NCBI RefSeq assembly: GCF_001613065.1
Contig: NZ_BDBQ01000047.1
Span: 62,001 to 126,000 of the forward strand
Direction: 5' to 3'
Source of the DNA: Nocardia miyunensis NBRC 108239
GTDB lineage: Bacteria > Actinomycetota > Actinomycetes > Mycobacteriales > Mycobacteriaceae
DNA: 64,000 nt
Shown in pieces: positions 1 to 9,178 of the stretch. Position 1 is the stretch's first letter; each line of letters begins with the position of its first letter. A program made the translations under genes and the position numbers. The notes below the pieces were generated by a model that was not told the DNA's origin, did no database searches, and saw only the letters and a program-made list of their open reading frames with translations.

Positions 1-821
1 GCCGCGACCGTGCGCAGCAGCCAGATCGTCGCCGCACCGACCCCGGCCAGTGTGAACACCAGCAACCCGCCGAGCAGGATCGAGTTCGAGCCGGTGACCA
101 CACGGACCAGGCTCGGGCCGAGGGAGAGGTAGAAGCCGCTCAATGCCCACGCCGCGATGTCCAGCAGCGCGGTGGCCGCGAACGCGTTCCGCGCTGCGGC
201 CGGGACGCCGACATGCGGCCGGATCGCCTGCCGTGCGCCGGGCATCATCGGCGAGGTCTCGGTCACCATGATCGTGCCGATCGCCTCGACCGCGAACAAC
301 ACGATCAGCACCAGATACACGGTTTGGCGCGGCCATGGCAGGAATTGGACCAGCGCCGCGGAACCGAGTCCGCCGACTGCCAGACCCGCCACCGGAGCAA
401 CGCTGTTCACGATCGGCCCGTGTGGTCGCTCCGCGTCCAGGATGGCGGCGGCCAGCGCACCGGTCGCCGCGCCGGTCGCGATGCCCTGCACCATGCGCGC
501 CGCGATCAGCAACGCAACGCCGTCCGCGGTGCTGAACACCAGCATGGCCACCGCGTCGAGCGCGATGGCGGCGAGGATCACCGGGCGGCGTCCCACGTGG
601 TCGGACAGGGACCCGACGGTCAGCAGCGCCAGCAACAGGCACACCGCGTAGACGCCGAAGATCACTGTCAGCATGCCCGAGGAGAACGCCCAGCGCGCCT
701 GGTAGACACGGTAGAGCGGGGTCGGCGCGCTGGACGCGGCGAGGAACGTCAGCATGGTCGCCGCGGGCAGGGCGGTGGCCAGCCCGGACGATATGCGCCG
801 GGTGGCCGGAGCGATCAGCAT
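1..821 (-). CDS. MFS drug/solute exporter, 3' end cut by window edge
   Basis: Inner-membrane transporter of the major facilitator superfamily. Only the first 273 codons are present; the C-terminal part lies left of base 1. The reverse-strand reading starts MLIAPATRRISSGLAT and runs through successive hydrophobic helices. The loop between helices 2 and 3 carries the MFS signature (GSLSDHVGRRPV) and helix 4 reads RMVQGIATGAATGAL, which fits a DHA1-type 12-helix exporter. The gene is divergent from the TetR gene at 917, with inverted repeats in the 95-base gap, so it is probably that regulator's target. The substrate cannot be read from sequence. The family call is solid; the exporter role is inferred from the pairing. 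Confidence 0.8.
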   Translation of the reverse strand, partial: MLIAPATRRISSGLATALPAATMLTFLAASSAPTPLYRVYQARWAFSSGMLTVIFGVYAVCLLLALLTVGSLSDHVGRRPVILAAIALDAVAMLVFSTADGVALLIAARMVQGIATGAATGALAAAILDAERPHGPIVNSVAPVAGLAVGGLGSAALVQFLPWPRQTVYLVLIVLFAVEAIGTIMVTETSPMMPGARQAIRPHVGVPAAARNAFAATALLDIAAWALSGFYLSLGPSLVRVVTGSNSILLGGLLVFTLAGVGAATIWLLRTVA

Positions 822-840
822 GGAGAACCCCCACGTCGTT

Positions 841-862
841 TAAAGCGAATACTGTTGCTTTA
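841..862. promoter_or_regulatory. Inverted repeat, probable TetR operator
   Basis: TAAAGCGA and TTGCTTTA form an inverted repeat (7 of 8 positions) around a 6-base centre, in the gap between the divergent MFS gene and the TetR gene. A second, weaker copy with the same TTAAAGCA half-site lies at 886-909. The position and repetition suggest binding by the adjacent TetR protein; this is inference. Confidence 0.5.
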
Positions 863-916
863 GTGGACGGTACACGGGGTGAAGGTTAAAGCAAAGACTT
901 CTGCAATAATGGTCGT

Positions 917-1477
917 ATGTCGGCCACCACACCAGCCCGGCGTCCGGGCGGGCGCAGCGCGAAGGTCCGGGACGCGGTCTACACCGCCGTCGGCCAGCTC
1001 ATGGGTGAGGGCAAGGCGGACCGCATCACCATCCCGCTGCTGGCCAACCGGGCGGGCATCAATCCCACCAGCATCTATCGCCGCTGGGGCGATGTGGACA
1101 CGCTGCTGGAGGAGGTCGCCGTCGCCGCGCTCACCAAGGACGGCGACGAACCGCCGGACACCGGGTCACTGCGCGGTGACCTGTCGGCGTGGGCTCGGAT
1201 CGTGGTCGACGACATCACCCAACCGCGCCGGACCCGTTACCTGCGCGCCATGGTCTCCGCCCGGGACGAGGTGGGCACCTGCCCGTGCTGGGAGCAGCGC
1301 CGCGCGCAGGCCGAGGTGATGCTGGACCGGGCGAGGGCGCGCGGGGAGCGGGTGCCGACCGAGCAGCAGGTCCTCGATCATGTGATCGCACCGATGTATC
1401 ACCACGTGGTCTTCGGCCTGTCCGTCGACCGGGACTACGCGGACCAACTGGTCCACGACGTGCTCACGATGGCCTAG
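917..1477 (+). CDS. TetR/AcrR family transcriptional regulator
   Basis: 186 aa one-component repressor. The N-terminal helix-turn-helix is visible as RITIPLLANRAGINPTSIYR followed by RWGDVDTLLEEV, about residues 36-65, the usual TetR layout of HTH plus helix 4. The C-terminal ligand domain (about 80-186) resembles TetR_C members with a conserved Cys pair region (GTCPCWEQRR) and no recognisable ligand motif. ATG at 917 is preceded by little spacing after the second inverted repeat, and no good ribosome site is seen, so the transcript may be leaderless. It is likely to repress itself and the divergent MFS gene. Confidence 0.85.
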   Translation: MSATTPARRPGGRSAKVRDAVYTAVGQLMGEGKADRITIPLLANRAGINPTSIYRRWGDVDTLLEEVAVAALTKDGDEPPDTGSLRGDLSAWARIVVDDITQPRRTRYLRAMVSARDEVGTCPCWEQRRAQAEVMLDRARARGERVPTEQQVLDHVIAPMYHHVVFGLSVDRDYADQLVHDVLTMA

Positions 1478-1630
1478 GCGCACAACCCGGCGAGCGGATC
1501 CACGGCGATTCGGGCAACGATGCCGGCGTGCACTGATTCGTGTCGGCATGCTCGCCGGGGACGAGCAGTCGCGCCCTTGGGATTTCGCCTGGTGCATCTG
1601 CCATGGCGAACCAGGAATACGTGCCCGCGT

Positions 1631-2587
1631 TCAACTCCACAGTGTCACATGCACTTTCGGGCGGAACCGGGTGACGCCGACGCCGGATCCGCGGATCATC
1701 GCCTGGATGCACCGTGGGGTGGTGATGAACCGCAAGAGTTCCGAGACCGCGGGCTGGCGGGTATCGGGCGGCAGGGTGGTCGCGCACCACTCATCGGAGA
1801 TCTGCAGGCCTGGCCCCTTGATGTGGCTCAACCGGCCGGTCGCGAGGTCGGAGGAGACGGCGAAGCCGATTATCGGCGTGATGCCCCCGACATGGCGGAC
1901 CTCTTCGAGGGCGGCGGCATCGCTCTGGAAGATCCGCTGGTGTGATTCGGGAATGGCCAATTCCCGCAGCATCGTCGCGATGTGTCCGTCGACACTGCCG
2001 GCGCTGGGCCCGAGCATCCACTGCTGCTCCCGCAGCAACGCCGGATACGGTGCGGCGCAGGCCAGCGGGCTGTCGGGTCGCGTGACCGAAATGATCTGAT
2101 ACTTCAGGAACGGCTGAGCGCTGATGGCCGTGTCGGTGGCGTCCTGTCCGGGCCCCAGCGCGATATCCACCGCACGGCTCTCGATCAAGCTGTGGAACCG
2201 GCTGGTGGGATGCACGCTCAGCTCGACCGACAGATCCTTGGCCCGCGCGGCGAACAGGTCGATGAGGCCGGGCGCGGCATGTTCGGCGAACGCATTCGAT
2301 GCCGCGATGCGGAGCAACCGCCGGCCGTGCGCTGCCTCGCTCACCTCGATGGCGGTCTGGCTCTGCAATCCGAGAATCTCGATCGCCCGGCTGGCCAGGC
2401 GCAGCCCGCCGGGCGTGAAGGCCAGACCCGACGCCCTGCGGGTGAACAGCGGGTCGTCGAGCTCCTTGCGCAGCTGGGCGATGTGTGTCGAGACACCGGC
2501 GTCGGTCATCCCCAGCTCTCTGGCCGCCGCACGGACGGAGCCGAGCCGAACCACGGTCGAGTAGGCCCGAAGCTGGGCGGGCGTCAC
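1631..2587 (-). CDS. LysR-family regulator of the CO dehydrogenase locus
   Basis: 318 aa, GTG start. The N-terminal winged HTH (QLRAYSTVVRLGSVRAAARE to THIAQLRKELDDPLFTRR) is typical of LysR proteins, and the effector domain occupies about residues 90-300. It is divergently placed 64 bases from the first gene of the cox operon, the classic arrangement for a LysR activator that controls its neighbour and itself. Regulation of CO oxidation genes is inferred from position; other form I cox loci use different regulator families. The inducer is unknown. Confidence 0.8.
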   Translation of the reverse strand: MTPAQLRAYSTVVRLGSVRAAARELGMTDAGVSTHIAQLRKELDDPLFTRRASGLAFTPGGLRLASRAIEILGLQSQTAIEVSEAAHGRRLLRIAASNAFAEHAAPGLIDLFAARAKDLSVELSVHPTSRFHSLIESRAVDIALGPGQDATDTAISAQPFLKYQIISVTRPDSPLACAAPYPALLREQQWMLGPSAGSVDGHIATMLRELAIPESHQRIFQSDAAALEEVRHVGGITPIIGFAVSSDLATGRLSHIKGPGLQISDEWCATTLPPDTRQPAVSELLRFITTPRCIQAMIRGSGVGVTRFRPKVHVTLWS

Positions 2588-2651
2588 GATCCGAGTCTAC
2601 TTTGGAGGTGTACGCAGCGCCGACGGCTGCATCGCGTCTGGAGGACGCATC

Positions 2652-3812
2652 ATGCAGGACGTGCTCACGGATCTGATGACAACATGGAACGCCGGGGGCA
2701 CGGCAGGGGTGGCGACGGTCGTGCGGACGTTCCGCTCGTCGCCGCGACCGCCCGGTGCCGCTATGGTCGTCGCCCCGGACGGCACGGTCGGCGGTTCGGT
2801 CTCGGGTGGGTGCGTGGAGGGCGCGGTCTACGAACTCGCCACCGACGTCATCCGGACCGGTTCTCCGGTGCTGCAGCGGTATGGGCTCTCCGATGAGGAC
2901 GCGTTCGCCGTCGGTCTGACCTGCGGCGGCATCGTCGACATCTTCGTCGAGGCCATCTCGCGGGAGACGTTTCCCGAACTCGGCGAAGTCGCCGCGGACA
3001 TCGCCGATCACCGGCCGGTCGCGATCGCGACCGTTATCGAGCACCCCGACGCCGGCCGGACAGGGCGACGGCTGCTGATCCGGCCGGACAGTGCGCAGGG
3101 CACGCTGGGGTCGGCGCGCGCCGACGAGGCGGTCACCGATGACGCACGCGGGCTGCTCGCGGCGGGGCGCACCGAAGTGCTGTCCTACGGTCCGGACGGG
3201 CAGCGTCGCGGTGCGGGCATGGGCGTTTTCGTCGCCAGTTACGCCCGGCAGCCGCGGATGCTGGTGTTCGGGGCGATCGATTTCGCGGCCGCCGTCGCCC
3301 AGCAGGGATCGTTCCTCGGGTACCGGGTGACGGTGTGTGACGCGCGGCCGATCTTCGCCACTTCCGCCCGGTTCCCGACAGCCGACGAGGTCGTCATCGA
3401 CTGGCCGCACCGCTATCTGGCCGCGCAGATCGCGGCGGGCGCGGTCGACTCGCGGACCGTCGTCTGCGTGCTGACCCACGATCCCAAGTTCGACGTTCCA
3501 CTGCTCGAGGTGGCGCTGCGCGCGCCGGAGATCGGCTATGTCGGTGCCATGGGGTCGCGCCGCACGCACGACGAGCGGCTGGGCCGGTTGCGACGGGCGG
3601 GCCTCACCGAGGAGCAACTCGCCCGGCTCGCCAGCCCGATCGGGCTGGATCTGGGCGGTCGGACACCGGAAGAGACGGCGGTTTCCATCGCGGCCGAGAT
3701 CATCGCGCGACGCTGGGGCGGACACGGCGCATCACTGACCCGAACAGGCGGCCGGATTCACCACACGACCAGCGCGAACAGCGAATTAAGCGATTCCTTG
3801 AATCGGTCTTGA
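2652..3812 (+). CDS. XdhC/CoxI family molybdenum enzyme maturation protein
   Basis: 386 aa, first gene of the cox operon, with a strong ribosome site (GGAGGACGCATC then ATG). The N-terminal XdhC domain shows GGSVSGGCVEGAVYELA and a LTCGGIVDIFVE segment. The C-terminal Rossmann-like domain begins MLVFGAIDFAAAVAQQG and contains the family block GYVGAMGSRRTHDERL. Such proteins deliver sulfurated Mo cofactor to xanthine dehydrogenase-family enzymes. In this context it probably serves CoxL maturation. It is one of two XdhC-like proteins in the operon; the other is shorter and carries a YHS domain. Confidence 0.85.
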   Translation: MQDVLTDLMTTWNAGGTAGVATVVRTFRSSPRPPGAAMVVAPDGTVGGSVSGGCVEGAVYELATDVIRTGSPVLQRYGLSDEDAFAVGLTCGGIVDIFVEAISRETFPELGEVAADIADHRPVAIATVIEHPDAGRTGRRLLIRPDSAQGTLGSARADEAVTDDARGLLAAGRTEVLSYGPDGQRRGAGMGVFVASYARQPRMLVFGAIDFAAAVAQQGSFLGYRVTVCDARPIFATSARFPTADEVVIDWPHRYLAAQIAAGAVDSRTVVCVLTHDPKFDVPLLEVALRAPEIGYVGAMGSRRTHDERLGRLRRAGLTEEQLARLASPIGLDLGGRTPEETAVSIAAEIIARRWGGHGASLTRTGGRIHHTTSANSELSDSLNRS

Positions 3813-3869
3813 CGGCTGCGTCGGCTCGGCAGAGGCTTGGCTTGTTCCCGCTGATGTGAGGTCGATCAC

Positions 3870-4760
3870 ATGCAAGTTCCTGGGCCATTCGAATACGAGC
3901 GCGCAACGGGCGTGGATCACGCCATCGGACTGCTGGACCGGTTGGGGGAGGAGGCGCGCATCGTCGCGGGCGGGCACAGCCTGCTGCCGATGATGAAGCT
4001 GCGTCTGGCCAATCCGGAATATCTCATCGACATCAACGACCTGGCCGCTGAACTGGGTTACATCGTCACCGATCCGACCCTGGTGCGCATCGGGGCAATG
4101 GTCCGGCATCGGCATGTGCTCGAGTCCGCCGAGCTCGCCGAGGTGTGCCCGATCTTCCGTGACGCCGAGCGCGTGATCGCGGACCCGGTCGTGCGCAATC
4201 GCGGCACCATCGGCGGCTCGCTGTGCCAGGCCGATCCCGCCGAGGATCTCTGCACGGTCTGCACGGTCCTGGGCGCCACCTGCCTGGTCCGCGGGCCGTC
4301 CGGCGACCGGGAGATAGCGATGGACGACTTCCTGGTCGGTCCGTACGAAACCGCGATGTCGCACAACGAACTTCTGCTCGAGATCCGAATTCCGGTGCGG
4401 CATCGGACATCGAGCGCCTACGCGAAGGTGGAGCGCAGGGTCGGCGACTGGGCGATCGCGGCGTCCGGCGCGACGGTGACACTGGGCGGCGAGGCGATAG
4501 CGGCCGCGCGGATCGGCCTGACGGCGGTCGGCCCGGATCCGGCGGCGCTGGCCGGCGCGGCGGACGTGCTCATCGGCGAGCGGCCCACCGAAGAAATATT
4601 CGCGGAGGCGGGCCGTCGCGCGAGCGCGGCGTGCTCACCGGTCTCCGATGCGCGCGGCAGCGCGGACTACAAGCGCCATCTCGCGTCCGAACTGACGATT
4701 CGCGTGCTGCGCAGCGCGGTCGAGCGAGTACTCGATGCCCCTGCGCTGGAAGGGAATTAG
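3870..4760 (+). CDS. coxM: Aerobic CO dehydrogenase, medium (FAD) subunit
   Basis: 296 aa flavoprotein subunit that passes electrons from the Fe-S subunit to the acceptor. Both FAD-binding motifs of the CoxM/CutM family are present: AGGHSLLP at residues 33-40 and TIGGSLCQADPAEDL from about 112. Length matches the family (about 280-300 aa). ATG at 3870 follows GAGGTCGATCAC. It is followed two bases after its stop codon by coxS, giving the M-S-L order found in form I CO dehydrogenase operons. Confidence 0.93.
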   Translation: MQVPGPFEYERATGVDHAIGLLDRLGEEARIVAGGHSLLPMMKLRLANPEYLIDINDLAAELGYIVTDPTLVRIGAMVRHRHVLESAELAEVCPIFRDAERVIADPVVRNRGTIGGSLCQADPAEDLCTVCTVLGATCLVRGPSGDREIAMDDFLVGPYETAMSHNELLLEIRIPVRHRTSSAYAKVERRVGDWAIAASGATVTLGGEAIAAARIGLTAVGPDPAALAGAADVLIGERPTEEIFAEAGRRASAACSPVSDARGSADYKRHLASELTIRVLRSAVERVLDAPALEGN

Positions 4761-4762
4761 CC

Positions 4763-5278
4763 ATGCAGGTAACCATGACCGTCAACGGCGAGCCGGTGAC
4801 CGCGGAGGTCGAGCCACGCACCCTGCTCGTGCATTTCCTGCGAGATCAGTTGCGGCTCACCGGAACCCACTGGGGCTGTGACACCAGCAACTGCGGCACC
4901 TGCGTGGTGGAGGTCGACGGCGAACCGGTGAAGTCGTGCACGATGCTGGCCGTCATGGCCGGCGGTCGTGCGGTGCGCACCGTCGAGGGGCTCGAGGTGG
5001 ACGGCCGGCTCGATCCCGTGCAGGAGGGCTTCATGCAGTGTCACGGGCTGCAATGCGGATTCTGCACGCCCGGAATGATGATCACTGCCCGCGCCCTGCT
5101 CGACCGCGACCCGAATCCGGACGAGCAGACGATCCGGGAGGCGATCTCGGGCCAGATCTGCCGCTGCACCGGATACACCACCATCGTGCGGTCGATCCAA
5201 TGGGCCGCTGCGAGGCAACGAGGCGAAGCGGCGCAGCCCGAACCGGCCGCCACGCCGACGCCGGTAGGGAGAACGTGA
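4763..5278 (+). CDS. coxS: Aerobic CO dehydrogenase, small [2Fe-2S] subunit
   Basis: 171 aa. The N-terminal plant-ferredoxin-like cluster site has Cys39, Cys44, Cys47 and Cys59. The C-terminal helical domain holds the second [2Fe-2S] cluster with Cys98, Cys101, Cys133 and Cys135 (QCGFCTPG and ICRCTGY). It transfers electrons from the Mo site in CoxL to FAD in CoxM. An upstream open frame exists, but ATG at 4763, right after the coxM stop, matches the family N-terminus. The stop overlaps the coxL start by one base (TGATG), implying translational coupling. Confidence 0.95.
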   Translation: MQVTMTVNGEPVTAEVEPRTLLVHFLRDQLRLTGTHWGCDTSNCGTCVVEVDGEPVKSCTMLAVMAGGRAVRTVEGLEVDGRLDPVQEGFMQCHGLQCGFCTPGMMITARALLDRDPNPDEQTIREAISGQICRCTGYTTIVRSIQWAAARQRGEAAQPEPAATPTPVGRT

Positions 5279-7668
5279 TGAGCACCGTCGAGTCCCGGCC
5301 GAAAGACCGTGTCGACAACGACCACAAGCCGTGCGGTCACGGCAGGATGCTCCGCAAGGAGGATCCGCGGTTCATTCGCGGGCACGGCAATTACGTCGAC
5401 GACGTGTCACTGCCCGGCATGCTGCATATGGCGATCCTGCGCTCCCCGTTCGCGCACGCGCGGATCGTGAACGTCGATGTCTCTGCGGCGCAGGCGCATC
5501 CGAAGGTCAGAGCGGTTGTCACGGGTGCGGATCTGGCGGCGAAGGGACTGGCCTGGATGCCGACGCTGTCCAACGATGTGCAGGCGGTGCTGGCGACGGA
5601 CAAGGTCCGGTTCCAGGGCCAGGAGGTGGCCTTCGTCGTCGCCGAGGATCGCTATTCGGCGCGTGATGCGCTGGAGCTCATCAACGTCGAGTACGAGATG
5701 CTCGATCCGGTGATCGACGCCCGGACCGCACTGGCGCCCGGAATGCCGGTGATCCGCGACGATCTCGACGGCAAGCAGAACAACCACTGTTTCGACTGGG
5801 AGACCGGCGACGCCGCCGCCACCGAGGCGGTGTTCGCGCGCGCCGACGTCGTCGTCGAGCAGGAGATCGTCTATCCGCGAGTGCATCCCGCCCCGATGGA
5901 GACCTGCGGTGCGGTCGCGGATCTGGATCCCGTGACGGGCAAGCTCACACTGTGGTCGACGAGCCAGGCGCCGCACGCGCACCGCACGCTCTACGCGTTG
6001 GTGGCCGGGCTGCCCGAGCACAAGATCCGGGTGATCTCACCCGATATCGGCGGTGGTTTCGGCAACAAGGTGCCCATCTATCCGGGATACGTCTGCGCCA
6101 TCGTCGGGTCGCTGCTGCTGGGCAAGCCGGTGAAATGGATGGAGGATCGCAGCGAGAACCTCACCAGTACCGGGTTCGCCCGCGACTACATCATGGTCGG
6201 CGAGATCGCCGCCACCGCCGAGGGCAAGATCCTGGCCATCCGGTCGACCGTGCTCGCCGACCATGGCGCGTTCAACGGGACGGCGGCGCCGCTGAAGTAT
6301 CCGGCCGGCTTCTTCGGCGTGTTCACCGGCAGCTACGACATCGAGGCCGCCTACTGCAGGATGACCGCGGTCTACACGAACAAAGCGCCCGGGGGCGTCG
6401 CGTACGCGTGCTCGTTCCGGATCACCGAGGCGGTCTACTTCGTCGAGCGGTTGGTCGATTGCCTGGCCCATGAACTGAAGATGGATCCGGCCGAGCTGCG
6501 GCTGCGCAATCTCCTTCGCCCCGAACAGTTCCCGTACACCAGCAAGACGGGCTGGGTCTACGACTCCGGCGACTACGAGAAGACCATGCGCCTGGCGATG
6601 GACATGATCGGCTACGCCGCCCTGCGAAAGGAGCAGCGGGACAAGCGCGCCCGCGGTGAGCTGATGGGTATCGGGATGTCCTTCTTCACCGAGGCCGTCG
6701 GCGCGGGTCCGCGCAAGGATATGGACATCCTCGGGCTCGGGATGGCCGACGGTTGCGAGCTGCGCGTCCACCCGACCGGCAAAGCTGTTGTGCGCCTTGC
6801 AGTTCAGACCCAAGGGCAAGGGCACGAGACGACCTTCGCCCAGATCGTCGCCGAGGAACTCGGCATACCGCCCGACGATATCGACGTGGTGCACGGCGAT
6901 ACCGATCAGACTCCGTTCGGCCTGGGCACCTATGGCAGCCGGTCGACACCGGTCTCGGGCGCCGCGGCCGCCCTGGTGGCGCGGAAGGTCCGCGACAAGG
7001 CACGGATCATCGCGTCGGGCATGCTCGAGGTCTCCGTCGCCGACCTCGAGTGGGAGAAGGGCTCGTTCCACGTCAGGGGTGATCCGTCCGCGGCCGTGAC
7101 GATCCAGCAGATCGCGATGCGCGCACACGGCGCCGGTGATCTGCCCGAGGGCATCGAGGGCGGACTCGATGCGCAGATCTGTTACAACCCGGAGAATCTC
7201 ACCTACCCGTATGGCGCGTACTTCTGCGTCGTCGACATCGACCCGGGGACCGCCGTGGTGAAGGTGCGGCGCTTCCTGGCCGTCGACGACTGCGGCACCC
7301 GGATCAATCCGATGATCATCGAGGGGCAGGTGCACGGCGGCATCACCGACGGCATCGGCATGGCGCTGATGGAGATCATGGCCTTCGACGAGGACGGCAA
7401 CTGCCTCGGCGGATCCCTGATGGATTACCTCATCCCGACGGCGCTGGAAGTTCCGCATCTGGAGACCGGCTACACGGTCACCCCGTCACCGCATCACCCG
7501 ATCGGTGCCAAAGGCATCGGCGAATCGGCGACGGTCGGATCGCCGGCAGCGGTGGTCAACGCGGTGGTGGATGCGTTGGCGCCGTTCGGAGTTCGGCACG
7601 CCGACATGCCGCTGACCCCGTCGCGGGTGTGGGAGGCCATGCAGGGGCGGGCCCGACCGCCCATCTGA
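5278..7668 (+). CDS. coxL: Aerobic CO dehydrogenase, large Mo-Cu subunit, form I
   Basis: 796 aa catalytic subunit that oxidises CO to CO2 at a Mo-Cu centre bound to molybdopterin cytosine dinucleotide. The diagnostic active-site loop reads AYACSFR at residues 375-381, with the Cu-binding Cys at 378. This matches form I (AYxCSFR) and not form II (AYRGAGR). The conserved active-site Glu is in KGIGESATVGSP near the C-terminus. Earlier Mo-cofactor blocks such as IGGGFGNKVPIYPG are intact. The reading frame extends upstream, but ATG at 5278, coupled to the coxS stop, gives the usual length of about 800 aa. The second position of the loop is Ala where Oligotropha has Arg. Confidence 0.95.
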   Translation: MSTVESRPKDRVDNDHKPCGHGRMLRKEDPRFIRGHGNYVDDVSLPGMLHMAILRSPFAHARIVNVDVSAAQAHPKVRAVVTGADLAAKGLAWMPTLSNDVQAVLATDKVRFQGQEVAFVVAEDRYSARDALELINVEYEMLDPVIDARTALAPGMPVIRDDLDGKQNNHCFDWETGDAAATEAVFARADVVVEQEIVYPRVHPAPMETCGAVADLDPVTGKLTLWSTSQAPHAHRTLYALVAGLPEHKIRVISPDIGGGFGNKVPIYPGYVCAIVGSLLLGKPVKWMEDRSENLTSTGFARDYIMVGEIAATAEGKILAIRSTVLADHGAFNGTAAPLKYPAGFFGVFTGSYDIEAAYCRMTAVYTNKAPGGVAYACSFRITEAVYFVERLVDCLAHELKMDPAELRLRNLLRPEQFPYTSKTGWVYDSGDYEKTMRLAMDMIGYAALRKEQRDKRARGELMGIGMSFFTEAVGAGPRKDMDILGLGMADGCELRVHPTGKAVVRLAVQTQGQGHETTFAQIVAEELGIPPDDIDVVHGDTDQTPFGLGTYGSRSTPVSGAAAALVARKVRDKARIIASGMLEVSVADLEWEKGSFHVRGDPSAAVTIQQIAMRAHGAGDLPEGIEGGLDAQICYNPENLTYPYGAYFCVVDIDPGTAVVKVRRFLAVDDCGTRINPMIIEGQVHGGITDGIGMALMEIMAFDEDGNCLGGSLMDYLIPTALEVPHLETGYTVTPSPHHPIGAKGIGESATVGSPAAVVNAVVDALAPFGVRHADMPLTPSRVWEAMQGRARPPI

Positions 7669-7682
7669 GGTGGGTGTGAGCG

Positions 7683-8588
7683 ATGGGATCACCGATGAAG
7701 ATGAGCGAACGTGCACTGCAACTGGTCCGCACCCGGACTCCGTTCGTGCACGCCACCGTCGTGCGTGCGCAGCAGCCGACCTCGGCGCACGCCGGGGACG
7801 AGGCGATCCTGTTGCAGGACGGGACGATCGAAGGATTCGTCGGCGGCCAGTGCGCCCAGAACTCGGTCCGCAAGGCGGCACTGGGTGCGCTGCAGTCGCA
7901 CGAGAGTGTGCTGCTGCGGGTACTTCCCGACGGCGATCTGCAGTTTCCCGAAGCGCCCGGCGCGACGGTCGTGGTGAATCCCTGCCTGTCCGGCGGCGCG
8001 TTGGAGATATTCCTCGAGCCGCAGATCCCGGCGCCGCTGGTGCGCATCTGCGGCGCGACGCCCATCGCGGATGTCCTGGCCGAAATGTGCGAGCTGGTCG
8101 GATTCGAGGTGCAACGCACCGCCGCCGAAGCCGACTCACCGGATTCGCCGGCCGATACGACGGCAGTGGTGATCGCCAGCCACGGTGGTCCGGAAGCCGA
8201 GATGATCCGCGCCGCGCTCGACGCGGGCGTGGAATATATCGGGTTGGTGGCCAGCAAGGTTCGGGGAGCGTCGATTCTCGAGGGGCTGGAGTTGACCGAC
8301 GCCGAGCGAGCGCGGGTGCGCACCCCGGTGGGGTTGCCGATCGGCGCCAAAACCTCCGCGGAGATCGCCGTCTCGATTGTCGCGCAAGTGATCCAGGCGA
8401 TCCGCCGAGGCGGCTTGGCCGTGCCGCCGCGCCCGGTGCAGGCCGCGGTCGAGGCGCTCGACCCGGTGTGCGGCATGACCGTGACGGTCGGGCCGGACAC
8501 ACCCCATCTCACAATCGACGATGTCGACTACTGGTTCTGCGGCTCGGGCTGTCACACCCGTTTCGCCGCGGCGAAGGCGGGCTCATGA
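7683..8588 (+). CDS. XdhC-family protein fused to a C-terminal YHS domain
   Basis: 301 aa. The N-terminal part (about 15-110) is XdhC-like, with the FVGGQCAQNSVRKAAL block. The middle (about 125-245) is the Rossmann-like XdhC C domain, ending VGLPIGAKTSAEIAVSIVAQ. The last 40 residues form a YHS metal-binding domain with DPVCGMTV and FCGSGCHTRF. It occupies the position of coxF in form I cox operons. A role in inserting or protecting metal (Cu or Mo) in CoxL is plausible from YHS chemistry but is inference. It overlaps the next gene by ATGA. ATG at 7695 is an alternative start. Confidence 0.85.
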   Translation: MGSPMKMSERALQLVRTRTPFVHATVVRAQQPTSAHAGDEAILLQDGTIEGFVGGQCAQNSVRKAALGALQSHESVLLRVLPDGDLQFPEAPGATVVVNPCLSGGALEIFLEPQIPAPLVRICGATPIADVLAEMCELVGFEVQRTAAEADSPDSPADTTAVVIASHGGPEAEMIRAALDAGVEYIGLVASKVRGASILEGLELTDAERARVRTPVGLPIGAKTSAEIAVSIVAQVIQAIRRGGLAVPPRPVQAAVEALDPVCGMTVTVGPDTPHLTIDDVDYWFCGSGCHTRFAAAKAGS

Positions 8589-9178
8589 CGACCGGGTTCG
8601 TCACCGGAGTGGTACTCGCCGCGGGAGTCTCACGGCGTCTTGGAACTCCGAAACAGCTACTGCCGTACCGGAATACGACCGTTCTCGGTGCCACCCTCGA
8701 CGTGGTGCGTAGCTGTGCTTTCGACCAGATCATCGTCACCCTCGGCGGCGCGGCGACGGCGGTCCGGCAGCGGGTCGATCTCGCCGGGCTGGAGGTGGCC
8801 TTCGCCGAGGACTTCGCTTCGGGTTGTTCGTCGTCGTTGCGTTCGGCCCTGCGTGCGGTGGACCCCCGTGCCGCCGGAATCGTCTTGATGCTCGGTGATC
8901 AGCCGGGTCTGTCGGCAGCTACCGTCGACCGACTGATCGCCGAGGGAACCTACAGCGCGATCGCGGTCTGTCGCTACCGCGACGGTGTCGGACATCCATT
9001 CTGGCTCGGGCGCAGCGTATTCGGCGAGTTGGCTCGATTGCACGGCGACAAAGGTGTGTGGAAGATCATCGAGTCCGGCCGCGTCGCGGTGGCACGAGTC
9101 GACGTCGACGCGCCGGTGCCCGTGGATGTGGACACCTGGGACGACTACGTGCGCCTGCTCGCCGCGGCCTCGCCATGA
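8585..9178 (+). CDS. MobA-like NTP transferase (Mo cofactor cytidylyltransferase-like)
   Basis: 197 aa. The N-terminal nucleotide-binding signature is LAAGVSRRLGTPKQLLPY (residues 11-28), and the metal/NTP site LMLGDQPGL is near residue 100. This is the MobA/MocA-type NTP_transf_3 fold. CO dehydrogenase uses molybdopterin cytosine dinucleotide, so an in-operon MocA-like enzyme fits, although the nucleotide preference (CTP or GTP) cannot be decided here. It is coupled by ATGA overlaps to the genes on both sides. Confidence 0.85.
   Translation: MTTGFVTGVVLAAGVSRRLGTPKQLLPYRNTTVLGATLDVVRSCAFDQIIVTLGGAATAVRQRVDLAGLEVAFAEDFASGCSSSLRSALRAVDPRAAGIVLMLGDQPGLSAATVDRLIAEGTYSAIAVCRYRDGVGHPFWLGRSVFGELARLHGDKGVWKIIESGRVAVARVDVDAPVPVDVDTWDDYVRLLAAASP

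Noticed and set aside
1791..3725. A 644-codon minus-strand open frame
   Set aside because: It runs antisense to the XdhC-like gene and out of frame through LysR; composition is that of a shadow.
4223..5278. coxS with a 180-residue N-terminal extension
   Set aside because: The extension is the coxM gene in another frame; the Fe-S protein family starts at ATG 4763.
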